DNA of 64,000 nucleotides from Myxococcota bacterium (lineage in GTDB: Bacteria; Myxococcota; UBA727; JABDBI01). The DNA is taken from the NCBI GenBank assembly GCA_040387835.1, contig JAZKCZ010000002.1, positions 1 to 64,000 of the forward strand. Direction: 5' to 3'. The position numbers and the translations under genes were made by a program. Below the pieces are notes generated by a model. It was not told the DNA's origin, did no database searches, and was given only the letters and a program-made list of their open reading frames with translations. Each line of letters starts with the position of its first letter. Position 1 is the stretch's first letter. Positions 23,895 through 32,957 of the stretch are shown here, piece after piece.

Positions 23895-25609
23895 AGGTCA
23901 ATAACCTCTGCGTCTGGCGGCAAGAAGGCCGTAAATGGTGGTATTTCTTCTCTTGAGATTCTTAGGTCTAATACACCAGGCAAGTGCTTAAACGACTGAT
24001 ATTCATCCAACAATTGGTTCACCTCATCCAGACTCGATGCCTTACCAACCCAAAGCGCCTCAGCGCCGCCCAAGCCTCTAGCAACGCCGGCAATATCTAC
24101 TGAGGGATAAGCAACACATTCCAGGCGTCCTTCAAAATAAAGCTGCTGGCGGGTAACGCACATGCCGTGCTGATTATTATTAAACACCACGTATAATATG
24201 GGAAGTTTCAGCGCGACGGCAGTGTGAATTTCCAGTCCCACCATCAAAAAAGCGCCGTCTCCCAAAAACACCACAGTTCGAGAATCGGACACTGAGCCTA
24301 GCTGAGCCCCAATCGACCCACCCACGGAATAACCCATGCCGCCCATGCCGAGCGCAATGGTAGCCGTCGTCTTCCAAGGAATCACACTGTAATGCATGGC
24401 TGCGGCGGCGCAATTGCCAGCATCAAATAAAACATGCCCATGAGTCGGCAGGATACTTTGCAAAGCACCAATGGCTTGGCTTTGAAGCAAATTACCATCC
24501 CAGTTATGACTGTCTGAATTTTTCGATAAGACGGCCTTGTAACATTGCCTTCGATACGATGCAGGCATGGACCATTTTAAATCGTGCGACTGCTTCAATA
24601 GCTTGGCAAAAAAATCTCCCGCCTCAGCCGAAACAAACTGTGCTTTGGGAAACGAGCGCTTAATGCTTGAGCTATCGAGATTGATAAAAACAGTTTTATC
24701 GCTGTCTATCACCGGCCCTAACGGCCCCCGATTTAAAACGCTTAGGCCAGATGCGACCACCAAAATCAAATCTGCTTCTTGCTGAATATAGCGATGCACC
24801 GAAGGATGACCTGCCATACCAATCATGCCTAGATAATTTTCAGCTTGGTTAGGATACTCACCAATCGAAGACATTGTGGTTGCCACCGGGATGCCCGTTT
24901 CCAATGCAAACTGCGTGACCGCTTCCTGCCGCCTGGAAAAATGGATTCCCTGTCCTAAGATGAGCACAGGCTTCTTCGCAGCGCGCAAACGAGTTGCAAT
25001 AAGCTCGATCTCTGCTTCGTTAGGCTCCGCTGGAACAATTCTGGCCCGCAATTTTTGCAGCCAATCTGGCGGCGGCGCCTCAACCTCCAACTCAAAGACA
25101 TCTCTGGGGATTAACAAGACTGCGGGCCCTGGCCTGCCACTGACGGCAGCTTCTAAGCATTCGAGAAACTCAGACCAAAAATCTTTAGCCTGAGTAATCT
25201 TGGCCATGTATTTCGCAACCGCGCCCCAAAGCTGCTCGCCCATGACGCTGTGTTCCAAACCTGAAGAGTCTTGAAACGCTCCCTTACCTTCAAGGCCAAT
25301 GGGCGCTTGCCCTACCAGAGCGAGAACAGGCACCGACTCCATATAAGATTCGGCCACCCCAACCAACAGATTGAGCATGCCGCCCCCCGAAGTCGCGCAG
25401 CAAACACCTAAACGATTGTGGACTCTGGCATGGGCATCGGCCATAAAGGCTGCTCCTGATTCATGTTTCGCCATGATCGAAACCAGCTTGCCCTCGCCTA
25501 AACGATTGATGGAATCATGAATATGCTCGATATTGGCGCCGCTAACGCCAAATATGAATTCGACGCCAAATTCCTTTAAGCAAGTTACGATTGCGTCGCA
25601 TATTTTCAT
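23891..25609 (-). CDS. thiamine pyrophosphate-dependent enzyme, acetolactate synthase / benzoylformate decarboxylase-like
   Basis: A 572-residue three-domain TPP enzyme. The Pyr domain has the cofactor-activating glutamate in AKHESGAAFMADAHAR, the central domain LILGQGIHFSRRQEA, and the PP domain the metal motif GDGAFLMVG ending in VVFNNNQHG. This superfamily decarboxylates 2-oxo acids and may ligate the product; the exact reaction is not readable. Start ATG 25609 fits the family N-terminus (MKICDAIVTCLKEFGVEFIFGVSG); the longer frame to 25762 overlaps cydA. A promoter 7 bases upstream suggests leaderless expression. It heads the operon with the ketosynthase and thiamine-salvage genes, so an enzyme using TPP is co-expressed with TPP supply. 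Confidence 0.83.
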   Translation of the reverse strand: MKICDAIVTCLKEFGVEFIFGVSGANIEHIHDSINRLGEGKLVSIMAKHESGAAFMADAHARVHNRLGVCCATSGGGMLNLLVGVAESYMESVPVLALVGQAPIGLEGKGAFQDSSGLEHSVMGEQLWGAVAKYMAKITQAKDFWSEFLECLEAAVSGRPGPAVLLIPRDVFELEVEAPPPDWLQKLRARIVPAEPNEAEIELIATRLRAAKKPVLILGQGIHFSRRQEAVTQFALETGIPVATTMSSIGEYPNQAENYLGMIGMAGHPSVHRYIQQEADLILVVASGLSVLNRGPLGPVIDSDKTVFINLDSSSIKRSFPKAQFVSAEAGDFFAKLLKQSHDLKWSMPASYRRQCYKAVLSKNSDSHNWDGNLLQSQAIGALQSILPTHGHVLFDAGNCAAAAMHYSVIPWKTTATIALGMGGMGYSVGGSIGAQLGSVSDSRTVVFLGDGAFLMVGLEIHTAVALKLPILYVVFNNNQHGMCVTRQQLYFEGRLECVAYPSVDIAGVARGLGGAEALWVGKASSLDEVNQLLDEYQSFKHLPGVLDLRISREEIPPFTAFLPPDAEVIDL

Positions 25610-25616
25610 ATATACA

Positions 25617-25645
25617 ATTAAATTACCACATAGCGACTTTTGAAA
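25617..25645 (-). promoter_or_regulatory. candidate leaderless promoter of the TPP-enzyme/thiamine operon
   Basis: Minus strand: TTTCAA (25645-25640), a 17-bp spacer, TTTAAT (25622-25617), then 7 bases to the ATG at 25609. No ribosome binding site and no room for a TPP riboswitch exist between promoter and start codon. Confidence 0.5.
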
Positions 25646-25651
25646 GCCAAT

Positions 25652-25678
25652 TGCAAACATTCTGAGATTTCGTTTGCA
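25652..25678. promoter_or_regulatory. inverted repeat TGCAAAC-N13-GTTTGCA between cydA and the TPP-enzyme gene
   Basis: Perfect 7-bp arms (25652-25658 and 25672-25678) lie in the 99-bp divergent gap. The centre-to-centre distance of 20 bp (two helical turns) fits a dimeric or tetrameric regulator. It lies just upstream of the thiamine-operon promoter and about 30 bases before cydA. The regulator is unknown; redox control of cydAB is one possibility. Confidence 0.4.
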
Positions 25679-25708
25679 TTTAAATCTGCAGAGTTGCAAA
25701 AGTGTTTT

Positions 25709-27004
25709 ATGACTGATTTGCTCGCCGCCCGTTCTCAGATGGCCATGTCGCTCGGCTTTCACATTATCTTTGCCATTATGGGCATTGGTATGCCTTTGCT
25801 TATGATTCTGGCCGAATATTTTTATTTGAAAACCAATGACTTAACCTATCTCACGCTCGCCAAACGTTGGGCTAAGGGAACTGCCATCATGTTTGTGGTG
25901 GGCGCGGTGTCTGGCACAGCGCTTTCGTTCGAACTGGGGCTTTTGTGGCCAGGCTTTATGCGCTTTGCGGGCCCGATTATCGGCATGCCCTTTTCTTTAG
26001 AAGGCTTCGCCTTCTTCCTGGAAGCGATTTTTCTAGGCATCTATTTTTACGGCTGGGACAAAGTATCGCCCAAAGCGCATTGGTTCGCAGGCATCATGGT
26101 ATTTGTGACAGGCTCCCTCTCAGGCATTTTCGTTATCTGCGCCAACGCCTGGATGAACACGCCAGTTGGGTTTACGCTCGAAAATGGCGTTGTCACGCAT
26201 TTTGACCCATGGGTTGCCATGTTTAACCCTGCCGCTTTTTCTGAAACTTTCCATATGACACTGGCAGCGTACGTTAGCGTAGGCTTTGCCGCAGCAGGCG
26301 TCCATGCCATGGCACTACTTAAAAATCCCAACAATGCCTTTCATCAAAAAGGCCTGATGATTGCCTTTTGTGTGGGGGCATTTTTCATCCCCATCCAGCT
26401 TTTCAGCGGTCATATCAGTGCGGAACATGTGGCCAAATACCAACCAATTAAGCTTGCCGCTATGGAGGGCCAATGGGATACCCAACGTGGCGCCCCTTTG
26501 AGAATCTTAGGCTGGCCCAATGAAAAACTCGAAAAGACGGAATACGCCATCGAAATTCCTTACATGCTCAGCTTTTTAGCCTACGAAAATTTTGATGCAG
26601 AAGTACGCGGCATTAAGAGTTTTCCAGCAGACGAGCGGCCTCCTATTTGGCCAATACACGTTGGGTTTCAAGTGATGGTGATGGCCGGCATGGCCATGCT
26701 CGGCATGGCTTTTTTCGGAGCGATGTTCCTTTGGAAAAGAAGGCGATGGTTTTTTCATCCTAGATTCTTAAAACTTCTAGTTTGCGCTTCACCCTTAGGA
26801 TTTATCGCGGTCGAAGCTGGCTGGATGGTGACCGAAATCGGCCGCCAGCCCTGGATTGTCTTTCATGTGATGCGTACTGCCGATGCCATCACTCCCATGC
26901 CCCACCTGCAAATACCGTTCATCGCCTTTTCCGCGCTGTATTTTATCTTGGGTGTGGTCGTAATCTATCTTCTCAGAAAGCGGGTGCTACATGTTGATGC
27001 CTGA
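25709..27004 (+). CDS. cydA: cytochrome bd-type quinol oxidase subunit I (short Q-loop, CioA-like)
   Basis: A 431-residue multispan membrane protein that carries the haems and quinol site of a bd oxidase, reducing oxygen to water. Seen are ARSQMAMSLGFHIIF (haem b595 His), the quinol loop QPIKLAAMEGQWDT with the conserved Lys and Glu, and GRQPWIVFHVMRT. At 431 residues it lacks the long Q-loop of E. coli CydA (522), which places it with the CioA / short-loop group, often cyanide-resistant. Start ATG 25709 gives the family N-terminus (MTDLLAARSQM); an earlier ATG at 25640 is rejected. It overlaps cydB by 14 bases. Confidence 0.92.
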   Translation: MTDLLAARSQMAMSLGFHIIFAIMGIGMPLLMILAEYFYLKTNDLTYLTLAKRWAKGTAIMFVVGAVSGTALSFELGLLWPGFMRFAGPIIGMPFSLEGFAFFLEAIFLGIYFYGWDKVSPKAHWFAGIMVFVTGSLSGIFVICANAWMNTPVGFTLENGVVTHFDPWVAMFNPAAFSETFHMTLAAYVSVGFAAAGVHAMALLKNPNNAFHQKGLMIAFCVGAFFIPIQLFSGHISAEHVAKYQPIKLAAMEGQWDTQRGAPLRILGWPNEKLEKTEYAIEIPYMLSFLAYENFDAEVRGIKSFPADERPPIWPIHVGFQVMVMAGMAMLGMAFFGAMFLWKRRRWFFHPRFLKLLVCASPLGFIAVEAGWMVTEIGRQPWIVFHVMRTADAITPMPHLQIPFIAFSALYFILGVVVIYLLRKRVLHVDA

Positions 27005-27992
27005 GTACTATTTGGCCGGAATTTTATTTTTAGTTCTATGCATTTATCTGCTCACCGGAGGAGCAGATTTCGGTGGCGGCATTTTGGATCTTTTGTGCGT
27101 TGGCCACAGAAGTAAAGACCAAAGGCATCTAATCGCCAACCGCATTGCGCCGATTTGGGAAGCTAATCATGTCTGGTTAATCCTAATCATTGTATTGCTT
27201 TTCGTGTGCTTTCCCCCGGTTTTCGAAACCATTTCGATTGCGCTGAACATCCCGCTCACCATAATGCTGCTCGGCATTACTTTCCGCGGCACGGCATTCG
27301 TATTTAGGTCGCACGATTTAAACGCCAGCGAATACCAGAAACGCTGGAATGTCCTATTCGCCATCGGCAGCATTATCACCCCTTTAATGCTAGGCATTTG
27401 CCTAGGCTCGGTCGCTTCCGGCTTTTTGCCCACCAATCTTACGGGTAAAGAAGACTTCTGGCTAAGCTACGTGGCTCCTTGGACAGCTCGCTTTCCCCTT
27501 TTAGTCGGCCTGCTTACCTTATGGCTATGCGGCTTTTTAGCTTCTCTCTATGCGGTAAACGGCGCGCAATATGATGCTTTAAAACAGGATTTCAGGTATC
27601 GCGCGATGGCATTCGGCGTATTGATCGCTTTCACCGGAATTTGGATTTTGGTTGTCGCAAAAATCGATGCCCCACTAATTTATCGGCAATTGCTCGGTGA
27701 GCCCTGGTCTTTAGCCCTTCAAATCTTCACTGCCTGCGCTGCCGCAGCGGTCTTCATTGCTCTATGGCTACGCCATGACCTGCTGGCAACTTTAGCCGGC
27801 ATCCTGGAAGTCATCTGCATCCTGTGCGGCTGGGCCTTTTCACAATTTCCTTATATGATTGTGAGCACGCACACCATAATCAACAGCTCGGCCTCCCCAA
27901 GCATCCTAAACCCTGTCTTAGCAGCTTTAGGTATCGGCGCCTTAGCACTCATCCCATCTTTTGGATGGCTTTACTGGGTATTTAGAAAGTAA
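26991..27992 (+). CDS. cydB: cytochrome bd-type quinol oxidase subunit II
   Basis: A 333-residue partner of the preceding subunit with about eight to nine spans. Family segments are YLLTGGADFGGGILDLL near the N-terminus, WEANHVWLILIIVLLFVCFPPVF, GITFRGTAFVFR and PYMIVS. A start at 26991 or 26997 is possible; both overlap the cydA stop. No small CydX-like ORF was noticed downstream, since the next gene begins 18 bases on. A promoter for that next gene lies within these 18 bases. Confidence 0.92.
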   Translation: MLMPEYYLAGILFLVLCIYLLTGGADFGGGILDLLCVGHRSKDQRHLIANRIAPIWEANHVWLILIIVLLFVCFPPVFETISIALNIPLTIMLLGITFRGTAFVFRSHDLNASEYQKRWNVLFAIGSIITPLMLGICLGSVASGFLPTNLTGKEDFWLSYVAPWTARFPLLVGLLTLWLCGFLASLYAVNGAQYDALKQDFRYRAMAFGVLIAFTGIWILVVAKIDAPLIYRQLLGEPWSLALQIFTACAAAAVFIALWLRHDLLATLAGILEVICILCGWAFSQFPYMIVSTHTIINSSASPSILNPVLAALGIGALALIPSFGWLYWVFRK

Positions 27993-27998
27993 CTGTTA

Positions 27999-28004
27999 TA
28001 TAAT
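27999..28004 (+). promoter_or_regulatory. -10 box for the leaderless 877-residue protein gene
   Basis: Perfect TATAAT (27999-28004), then 6 bases, then ATG 28011. No -35 with good spacing and no ribosome binding site. It makes the large gene independent of cydAB. Confidence 0.45.
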
Positions 28005-28010
28005 TTAGGC

Positions 28011-30644
28011 ATGCCTAGTCGCGTGCAAAATGACAGACGTATTGAGAAGTGGCTAACCGAAACCAGCTTGCCGTCCAAGCTACCGGATGCCGACAAGCTC
28101 GAGGCGCCCCGCCCAGTGCGAGCTGTTCCGCCTCGACTACCACCGATAGATCGTACCGCGAGCCGACGACCAACGCCGGCCTCGGGCCGACAGACTACGG
28201 TATCGGTAGCAACAAAGACCGCAGAACGCCCTGTCTCCGCAGCCCCTGCTCTGGCGCCCGTGCCTTTAACAACACATCCGGAAGGCATGAAAGCAACTTT
28301 AGAAACCCAGAAGCAGTTGCAAAGCGCATTGCCTTTTTTTGCAAAAAAAGGCGAAGCAGCACCATCTTCCATGGCGGATATTTCTCTTCCTACCACGTGG
28401 AGACGGGCGCTCGGTCGCGTAGGCTTGCTGGCGTTGACCCCTTTGGAAAAATCCTTAGCGGATGCCAATCAAGCACGTAGAAAATTAGAGAATAAAAACG
28501 ATAGACCTGATTTGGAGTTGCTAAGAGATCCTTCAAGACCATTGCATCAAGTCCAGAACCAAGTCGGCAAACTTAAGGAGGGAGTGCGGCTGGTTCAAAG
28601 CTATATCGATGCACTAAAAGAAGTACTGACAAAAAATCCTGACCCGGACATAGAAACAGCAGTAAAGCAGCGCATTACGCTTTTGGAGGCTCAGAGACAA
28701 AGCGTCCAGTCTTACATCCATTTCGAAACGAGCATTTTAACGGGAAGAAATCTTTTTATCCAAGGATCTCCTAAACTGCTCCCCCAATTTAGGGACGCGC
28801 TGAGCGGAATCTCTCTTATTACTGAACCAGAAGAAGCTCTGAAAATACTGAGGACCTTGCGGGAAACAGCAATCTTGCATCAGCCTTTTGCAAATGAGGA
28901 ATCCTTAAGCGACATCAAAAGTGCCCTAGATATTATACAGCAAGAAACGTTAGCCCGAATTGACCAAGTGCAAGAAAAAGCGGCAAAATCTTACGCTGCC
29001 CAACAGAAATTATACAAGCAAAACATCAATGAAACGAACAGGCGAATAAAAGACCTAACGGTTCAGCTGGCTCAAACAACGGCAGATGACGAAATCAGGT
29101 CGCTCAACAGGCAAATAGAACGATTGAAATATAATTACCGTCTGGCGATACATTCTTTTCAAGAAGCCAATTTTAAGCACGTCACTAAAGTGGAAGATTT
29201 AAATGACCTAAGATACCAAATATCTAGTGTTCGCTACTTAAAAAATAAAGCAACATTCGCATTTCAAAAATCAACAATGCAACTTGATTTTTCTAGACTT
29301 GAAAGAGAGCACCAACTTTCCCTAAATGGCATGGATATTAACGAAGCTAGAAAGCGGCTGGCAACTCGTCTAAACGGGCAGGACATTTTCTCTGCTCTTA
29401 ATTTAAGAAATGGTGCAAGCGCCCCTTTGGTCATTAAACAACTCCTGGAAAAGCTATATTCTTGGGCGAAAGAACATCCGCGAGAAGCTATTTTTTTGAG
29501 TGGTGATTTACAACAACTTTATGACCAAATTCAGGGTACGGGCATCATTGGATCGATTTGGAGCCGATCCGACATGGAAACGCAAGTGCGAGAAATGTTG
29601 ATAGGCGACCGAACCATCCTTGAAGCCAGCCAGCATACGGTTGCTCCAATGCCTCCAGAGCTTATCGCCTTGCTAGATCTTTTAAGTATGGCGCCAGAAG
29701 GAGTCAACGTCACGACAGCATTGATGGGCCAAAATCCCGTTGCCAACACGATTAGCGCAATAACAACCGTGGTAACCGGCAGTTGGATCCCTGGATTAAT
29801 AGCTGCCGGCGCGGTGGGTTACTACACCAGCACAATCAAACGAGCGGCGGCATCCACCCTAAACGAGTATACCGACAATCAGATAGCTATCAGCGCATTG
29901 ATAAATGGGATTACGTTTGAAGGGGACTATGGGGCTAAGTTGGAAACGGCCTTAAACACTGTGGCCAATCGGCAGTTTACCACCTCGATTGGTTCTTTTT
30001 ACAGCGACTTTAAAGAAGGCGGGCTACAGAAAGCGATGCTCAACATGAGGAGGAAATTTTCGCATTGGTGGGAAATCTCCGAGCCTACGGAAAAGCGTCA
30101 ACGCGCTATTTATCAAACCTTGGGCGCAGTAGGTGGTACTGCCGTGGTCGGCGCTTTAGGTGCCGGAGCGATCTTTACAACAATTGCCACCGGCGGCATA
30201 GCAGCAGGAGTTGGAGCAGCTATATTGCTGGGCGCTGGCGCTGTATGGGCGGGTTACCGGGTATACACCGCGGTTAGAACCACACTCGACACCAAATTCG
30301 CCACCACTCGCCGTCTAGTGAAAGAAGCTCTCACCCGCGACCGCATGTCTGATTTGAAGAAGGAAATTATGCGAGGCGTTCAACATAAACATCTTTCAGA
30401 ACTGTTTGATACCTCGCAAAATAGAGGCGATTTCTTGAAGCTCCCGAGTACGGCGGCAAGAACTGCGTGGCTAAAACAAGAATTCGAAACCCAACTAGCG
30501 AAGCGCAATGGACCGCCGACCGCTTACCAAGCGCAACTCAATCAATGGGGGGACGATTTAAATAGAAAAATAGGTGAACAGAGCGTTGAGTTTTGGGAAG
30601 AAGAGGCAGACAAATTCCACAGCGAACTCAGAGCCTCAACCTAA
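28011..30644 (+). CDS. large coiled-coil protein with two hydrophobic segments, function unknown
   Basis: Family not recognised. An 877-residue protein in clear parts. Residues 1-95 are Pro/Arg/Thr-rich and disordered. About 130-470 is helical with long coiled-coil stretches (QIERLKYNYRLAIHSF, LVQSYIDALKEVL). About 470-570 is a mixed globular part. A hydrophobic segment at about 580-606 (WIPGLIAAGAVGYYTS) and a Gly/Ala-rich hydrophobic pair at about 700-752 (ATGGIAAGVGAAILLG) could insert in a membrane. The end is helical and charged. There is no signal peptide. Such architecture resembles secreted host-interaction proteins, or an envelope tether. Its 3' end overlaps convergent aroQ by 9 bases. 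Confidence 0.75.
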   Translation: MPSRVQNDRRIEKWLTETSLPSKLPDADKLEAPRPVRAVPPRLPPIDRTASRRPTPASGRQTTVSVATKTAERPVSAAPALAPVPLTTHPEGMKATLETQKQLQSALPFFAKKGEAAPSSMADISLPTTWRRALGRVGLLALTPLEKSLADANQARRKLENKNDRPDLELLRDPSRPLHQVQNQVGKLKEGVRLVQSYIDALKEVLTKNPDPDIETAVKQRITLLEAQRQSVQSYIHFETSILTGRNLFIQGSPKLLPQFRDALSGISLITEPEEALKILRTLRETAILHQPFANEESLSDIKSALDIIQQETLARIDQVQEKAAKSYAAQQKLYKQNINETNRRIKDLTVQLAQTTADDEIRSLNRQIERLKYNYRLAIHSFQEANFKHVTKVEDLNDLRYQISSVRYLKNKATFAFQKSTMQLDFSRLEREHQLSLNGMDINEARKRLATRLNGQDIFSALNLRNGASAPLVIKQLLEKLYSWAKEHPREAIFLSGDLQQLYDQIQGTGIIGSIWSRSDMETQVREMLIGDRTILEASQHTVAPMPPELIALLDLLSMAPEGVNVTTALMGQNPVANTISAITTVVTGSWIPGLIAAGAVGYYTSTIKRAAASTLNEYTDNQIAISALINGITFEGDYGAKLETALNTVANRQFTTSIGSFYSDFKEGGLQKAMLNMRRKFSHWWEISEPTEKRQRAIYQTLGAVGGTAVVGALGAGAIFTTIATGGIAAGVGAAILLGAGAVWAGYRVYTAVRTTLDTKFATTRRLVKEALTRDRMSDLKKEIMRGVQHKHLSELFDTSQNRGDFLKLPSTAARTAWLKQEFETQLAKRNGPPTAYQAQLNQWGDDLNRKIGEQSVEFWEEEADKFHSELRAST

Positions 30645-31064
30645 ATAGTTAAGTAGAGCTAACATAGCCAGCTCATACCCATAGGCACCCAAACCAGCAA
30701 TGTGACCGATACAAGCGGGGGCCGTGACTGAGGTATGCCGGAAAGATTCGCGCTTAGATAGATTGGTCAGATGTACTTCCATGGCAGGCTTAGCGATCGA
30801 GCTTAATGCATCTCGGATTGCATAAGAAGTATGTGCATAAGCCCCAGGGTTAATCACCAGGCCATCACAGGCAATCGCTCCATGAATGGCATCGATCAAA
30901 TCGCCTTCATGATTGCTCTGAAAAAATTCTAGCTGATGTTTCGTTCCGAAAAGCTTTCGTAGATTTTCATGAATCTCATCCAAAGTGGTGTGGCCATAAA
31001 TATGAGGCTCTCTTGTCCCGAGGAGATTGAGATTGGGGCCTTGAATGATGCTGATTTTTGCCAT
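30636..31064 (-). CDS. aroQ: 3-dehydroquinate dehydratase, type II
   Basis: A 142-residue type II dehydroquinase (shikimate pathway step 3, after the AroB part of the fusion at 7601). Seen are IQGPNLNLLGTREPHIYG with the catalytic Tyr/Arg loop, FFQSNHEGDLIDAIH, INPGAYAHTSYAIRDAL with the catalytic His, and EVHLTNLSKRESFRHTS. Start ATG 31064 has AAGGTGG five bases upstream; the open extension to 31088 is not used. Unlinked to aroKB, it is divergent from dcd by 47 bases. Confidence 0.93.
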   Translation of the reverse strand: MAKISIIQGPNLNLLGTREPHIYGHTTLDEIHENLRKLFGTKHQLEFFQSNHEGDLIDAIHGAIACDGLVINPGAYAHTSYAIRDALSSIAKPAMEVHLTNLSKRESFRHTSVTAPACIGHIAGLGAYGYELAMLALLNYLG

Positions 31065-31111
31065 GAGATCCACCTTAGCAAGCTTCAAAGTTTGGTGCTA
31101 TAGGCTGCAGC

Positions 31112-31654
31112 ATGATCTTGAGTGACTCTGCCATTAAAGCTTGTATTACCTCTGGCGATATCAAAATTGAGCCTTTTCGTGCGGGAGCCTTGGGTTCCAA
31201 CAGTTATGATGTTCACTTGGGCAAGACTTTGGCGCTTTATGAGTTTCATGTGCTGGATTCTAAATCTCACAACCCGGTGCACTATTTTGACATCCCTGAA
31301 GAAGGCTTTGTTTTGGAGCCGCAGCGCTTTTACTTAGGGGTTACGGAAGAATATACCGAGACTCACAAGCATGTGCCGTTTTTGGAAGGCAAATCCAGTG
31401 TCGGGCGCCTTGGGATTGATATCCATGCAACAGCTGGCAAAGGCGATGTCGGTTTTTGCAACTACTGGACCTTAGAAATCTCCGTGAAGCAGCCGGTGCG
31501 CGTCTATGCCGGCATGCCGATTGGGCAGCTGATTTATTTTATGGTTGAGGGGACGATCGACACGCCTTATGACAAAAAGGGCTCTGCTAAATACAACCAA
31601 AAGACGGCTAAGCCAGTCGAATCCATGATGTGGAAGAACTTTAAGCATGTTTAA
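31112..31654 (+). CDS. dcd: dCTP deaminase
   Basis: A 180-residue trimeric nucleotide deaminase/dUTPase-fold enzyme that makes dUTP from dCTP for dTTP synthesis. The family core is clear: NSYDVHLG, EGKSSVGRLGIDIHATAGKGD, the catalytic glutamate in WTLEISVKQP, MPIGQLIYF and KGSAKYNQKTAKP. A bifunctional dCTP deaminase/dUTPase cannot be excluded from sequence alone. A possible promoter (TTAGCA-18-TATAGG-7-ATG) again leaves almost no leader. It overlaps the biotin carboxylase gene by 8 bases. Confidence 0.9.
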   Translation: MILSDSAIKACITSGDIKIEPFRAGALGSNSYDVHLGKTLALYEFHVLDSKSHNPVHYFDIPEEGFVLEPQRFYLGVTEEYTETHKHVPFLEGKSSVGRLGIDIHATAGKGDVGFCNYWTLEISVKQPVRVYAGMPIGQLIYFMVEGTIDTPYDKKGSAKYNQKTAKPVESMMWKNFKHV

Positions 31655-32957
31655 GCGCGTTCTCGTTGCGAATCGAGGAGAGATTGCGGCGCGTATTATC
31701 AAAAGCTGCGAGGATCTCGGCGTTCAAACGGTTGCGATTTACAGCGATGCTGACGCTGATTTGGCCTACCTGAAGCAGGCAACGGTTGCGGTGAATATTG
31801 GCCCGGCTCCGGCCAGTCAAAGCTACTTAAACCAAAATGCCATTTTAAAAGCCGCCAGGGAAAACGACTGCGAAGCGTTACATCCAGGTTATGGCTTTTT
31901 ATCCGAGAATGCTCTTTTTGCGACGCGATGTGAGCAACAAAAGCTGACTTTTATTGGACCTAAACCAAGGCACCTTCGCCAAATGGGCGATAAAGCCACT
32001 GCGATTGCGACCATGCGAGAAGCTGGCTTGCCCGTGCTTGCAGGCTCTTCTAAAATATTGAGTTCTGTCGAAGAAGCGCTCAACGTAGCCGAAGTCCTAA
32101 AGTACCCGGTCCTGCTCAAGGCCACAGCCGGCGGCGGTGGCAAAGGTATGCGTTTAGTCAATACGCCGGCTGACATGGCGCCAGCTTATCTGGAAGCTAG
32201 CGCGGAAGCTGGAAAAGCATTTGCGAATCCTGAGCTCTATCTCGAGAAATTTATCGTTGGCGCCAGGCATATCGAATTTCAAATCCTGGCAGATGCTTAT
32301 GGCAAAGTGATTCACTTGGGCGAGCGCGATTGCTCCATCCAACAACGACACCAAAAGCTTCTGGAAGAAGCCCCTGCTCCCGGTTTCTCTGCGCATCTAA
32401 GACATGAAATCGGCGAGCTGATTATTCAAACGATTTCAAAAATCGGCTATTTAGGCGCTGGCACACTTGAGTTTCTGATGGACGCACAAAATAATCTCTA
32501 TTTTATGGAGATGAACACGCGCATTCAGGTTGAGCACCCCATTACCGAAGCGGTAACCGGTCTCGATTTAATCGCCTGGCAAATTAAAATCGCAGCGGGG
32601 CAGCCTTTGACAGCTGTCTATACCAAACCAGAAGGTCACGCGATTGAATGCCGCATTAATGCCACCGCCCCCGGGACGGTGAGTAAGCTGCAAATTCCTA
32701 CCGGCGTCAGGTTTGACACCTACTTAACCGAAGGCACTGTCGTGACGCCTTATTACGACAGTATGCTGGCCAAACTCATTGTTCATGCACCCACTCGCGC
32801 GGAAGCGGTGGCGCGGCTTAAGCTGGCGCTTTTAGAGCTGGTAATCGACGGGGTGCCTACCACACAAGGTCTGCACCAGGCGATTGTACAAGACGCGCGA
32901 TTTATTGAAGGCAAATATTCTTGCCGCTTTTTTGAGGAATTTGCATGGCCAAAGTGA
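31647..32957 (+). CDS. acyl-CoA carboxylase biotin carboxylase subunit
   Basis: A 436-residue ATP-grasp enzyme that carboxylates biotin on a carrier domain. Seen are [80 protein letters not shown]. The C-terminal BC domain is complete, and no biotinyl domain is fused here. Its partner directly downstream, overlapping by 13 bases, supplies both carboxyltransferase and biotin carrier, so the pair is a two-gene carboxylase, probably for propionyl-, methylcrotonyl- or another acyl-CoA rather than the standard AccABCD enzyme. Confidence 0.9.
   Translation: MFKRVLVANRGEIAARIIKSCEDLGVQTVAIYSDADADLAYLKQATVAVNIGPAPASQSYLNQNAILKAARENDCEALHPGYGFLSENALFATRCEQQKLTFIGPKPRHLRQMGDKATAIATMREAGLPVLAGSSKILSSVEEALNVAEVLKYPVLLKATAGGGGKGMRLVNTPADMAPAYLEASAEAGKAFANPELYLEKFIVGARHIEFQILADAYGKVIHLGERDCSIQQRHQKLLEEAPAPGFSAHLRHEIGELIIQTISKIGYLGAGTLEFLMDAQNNLYFMEMNTRIQVEHPITEAVTGLDLIAWQIKIAAGQPLTAVYTKPEGHAIECRINATAPGTVSKLQIPTGVRFDTYLTEGTVVTPYYDSMLAKLIVHAPTRAEAVARLKLALLELVIDGVPTTQGLHQAIVQDARFIEGKYSCRFFEEFAWPK

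Noticed and set aside
25610-25762. Longer start for the TPP-dependent enzyme, and the earlier ATG (25640) for cydA
   Set aside because: Both extensions run through the divergent gap or the neighbouring gene and add residues absent from the families; the family N-termini begin at 25609 and 25709.
28049-28480. Alternative frame inside the 877-residue gene
   Set aside because: Shadow frame within a Pro/Arg-rich region; no motif, start site or promoter of its own.
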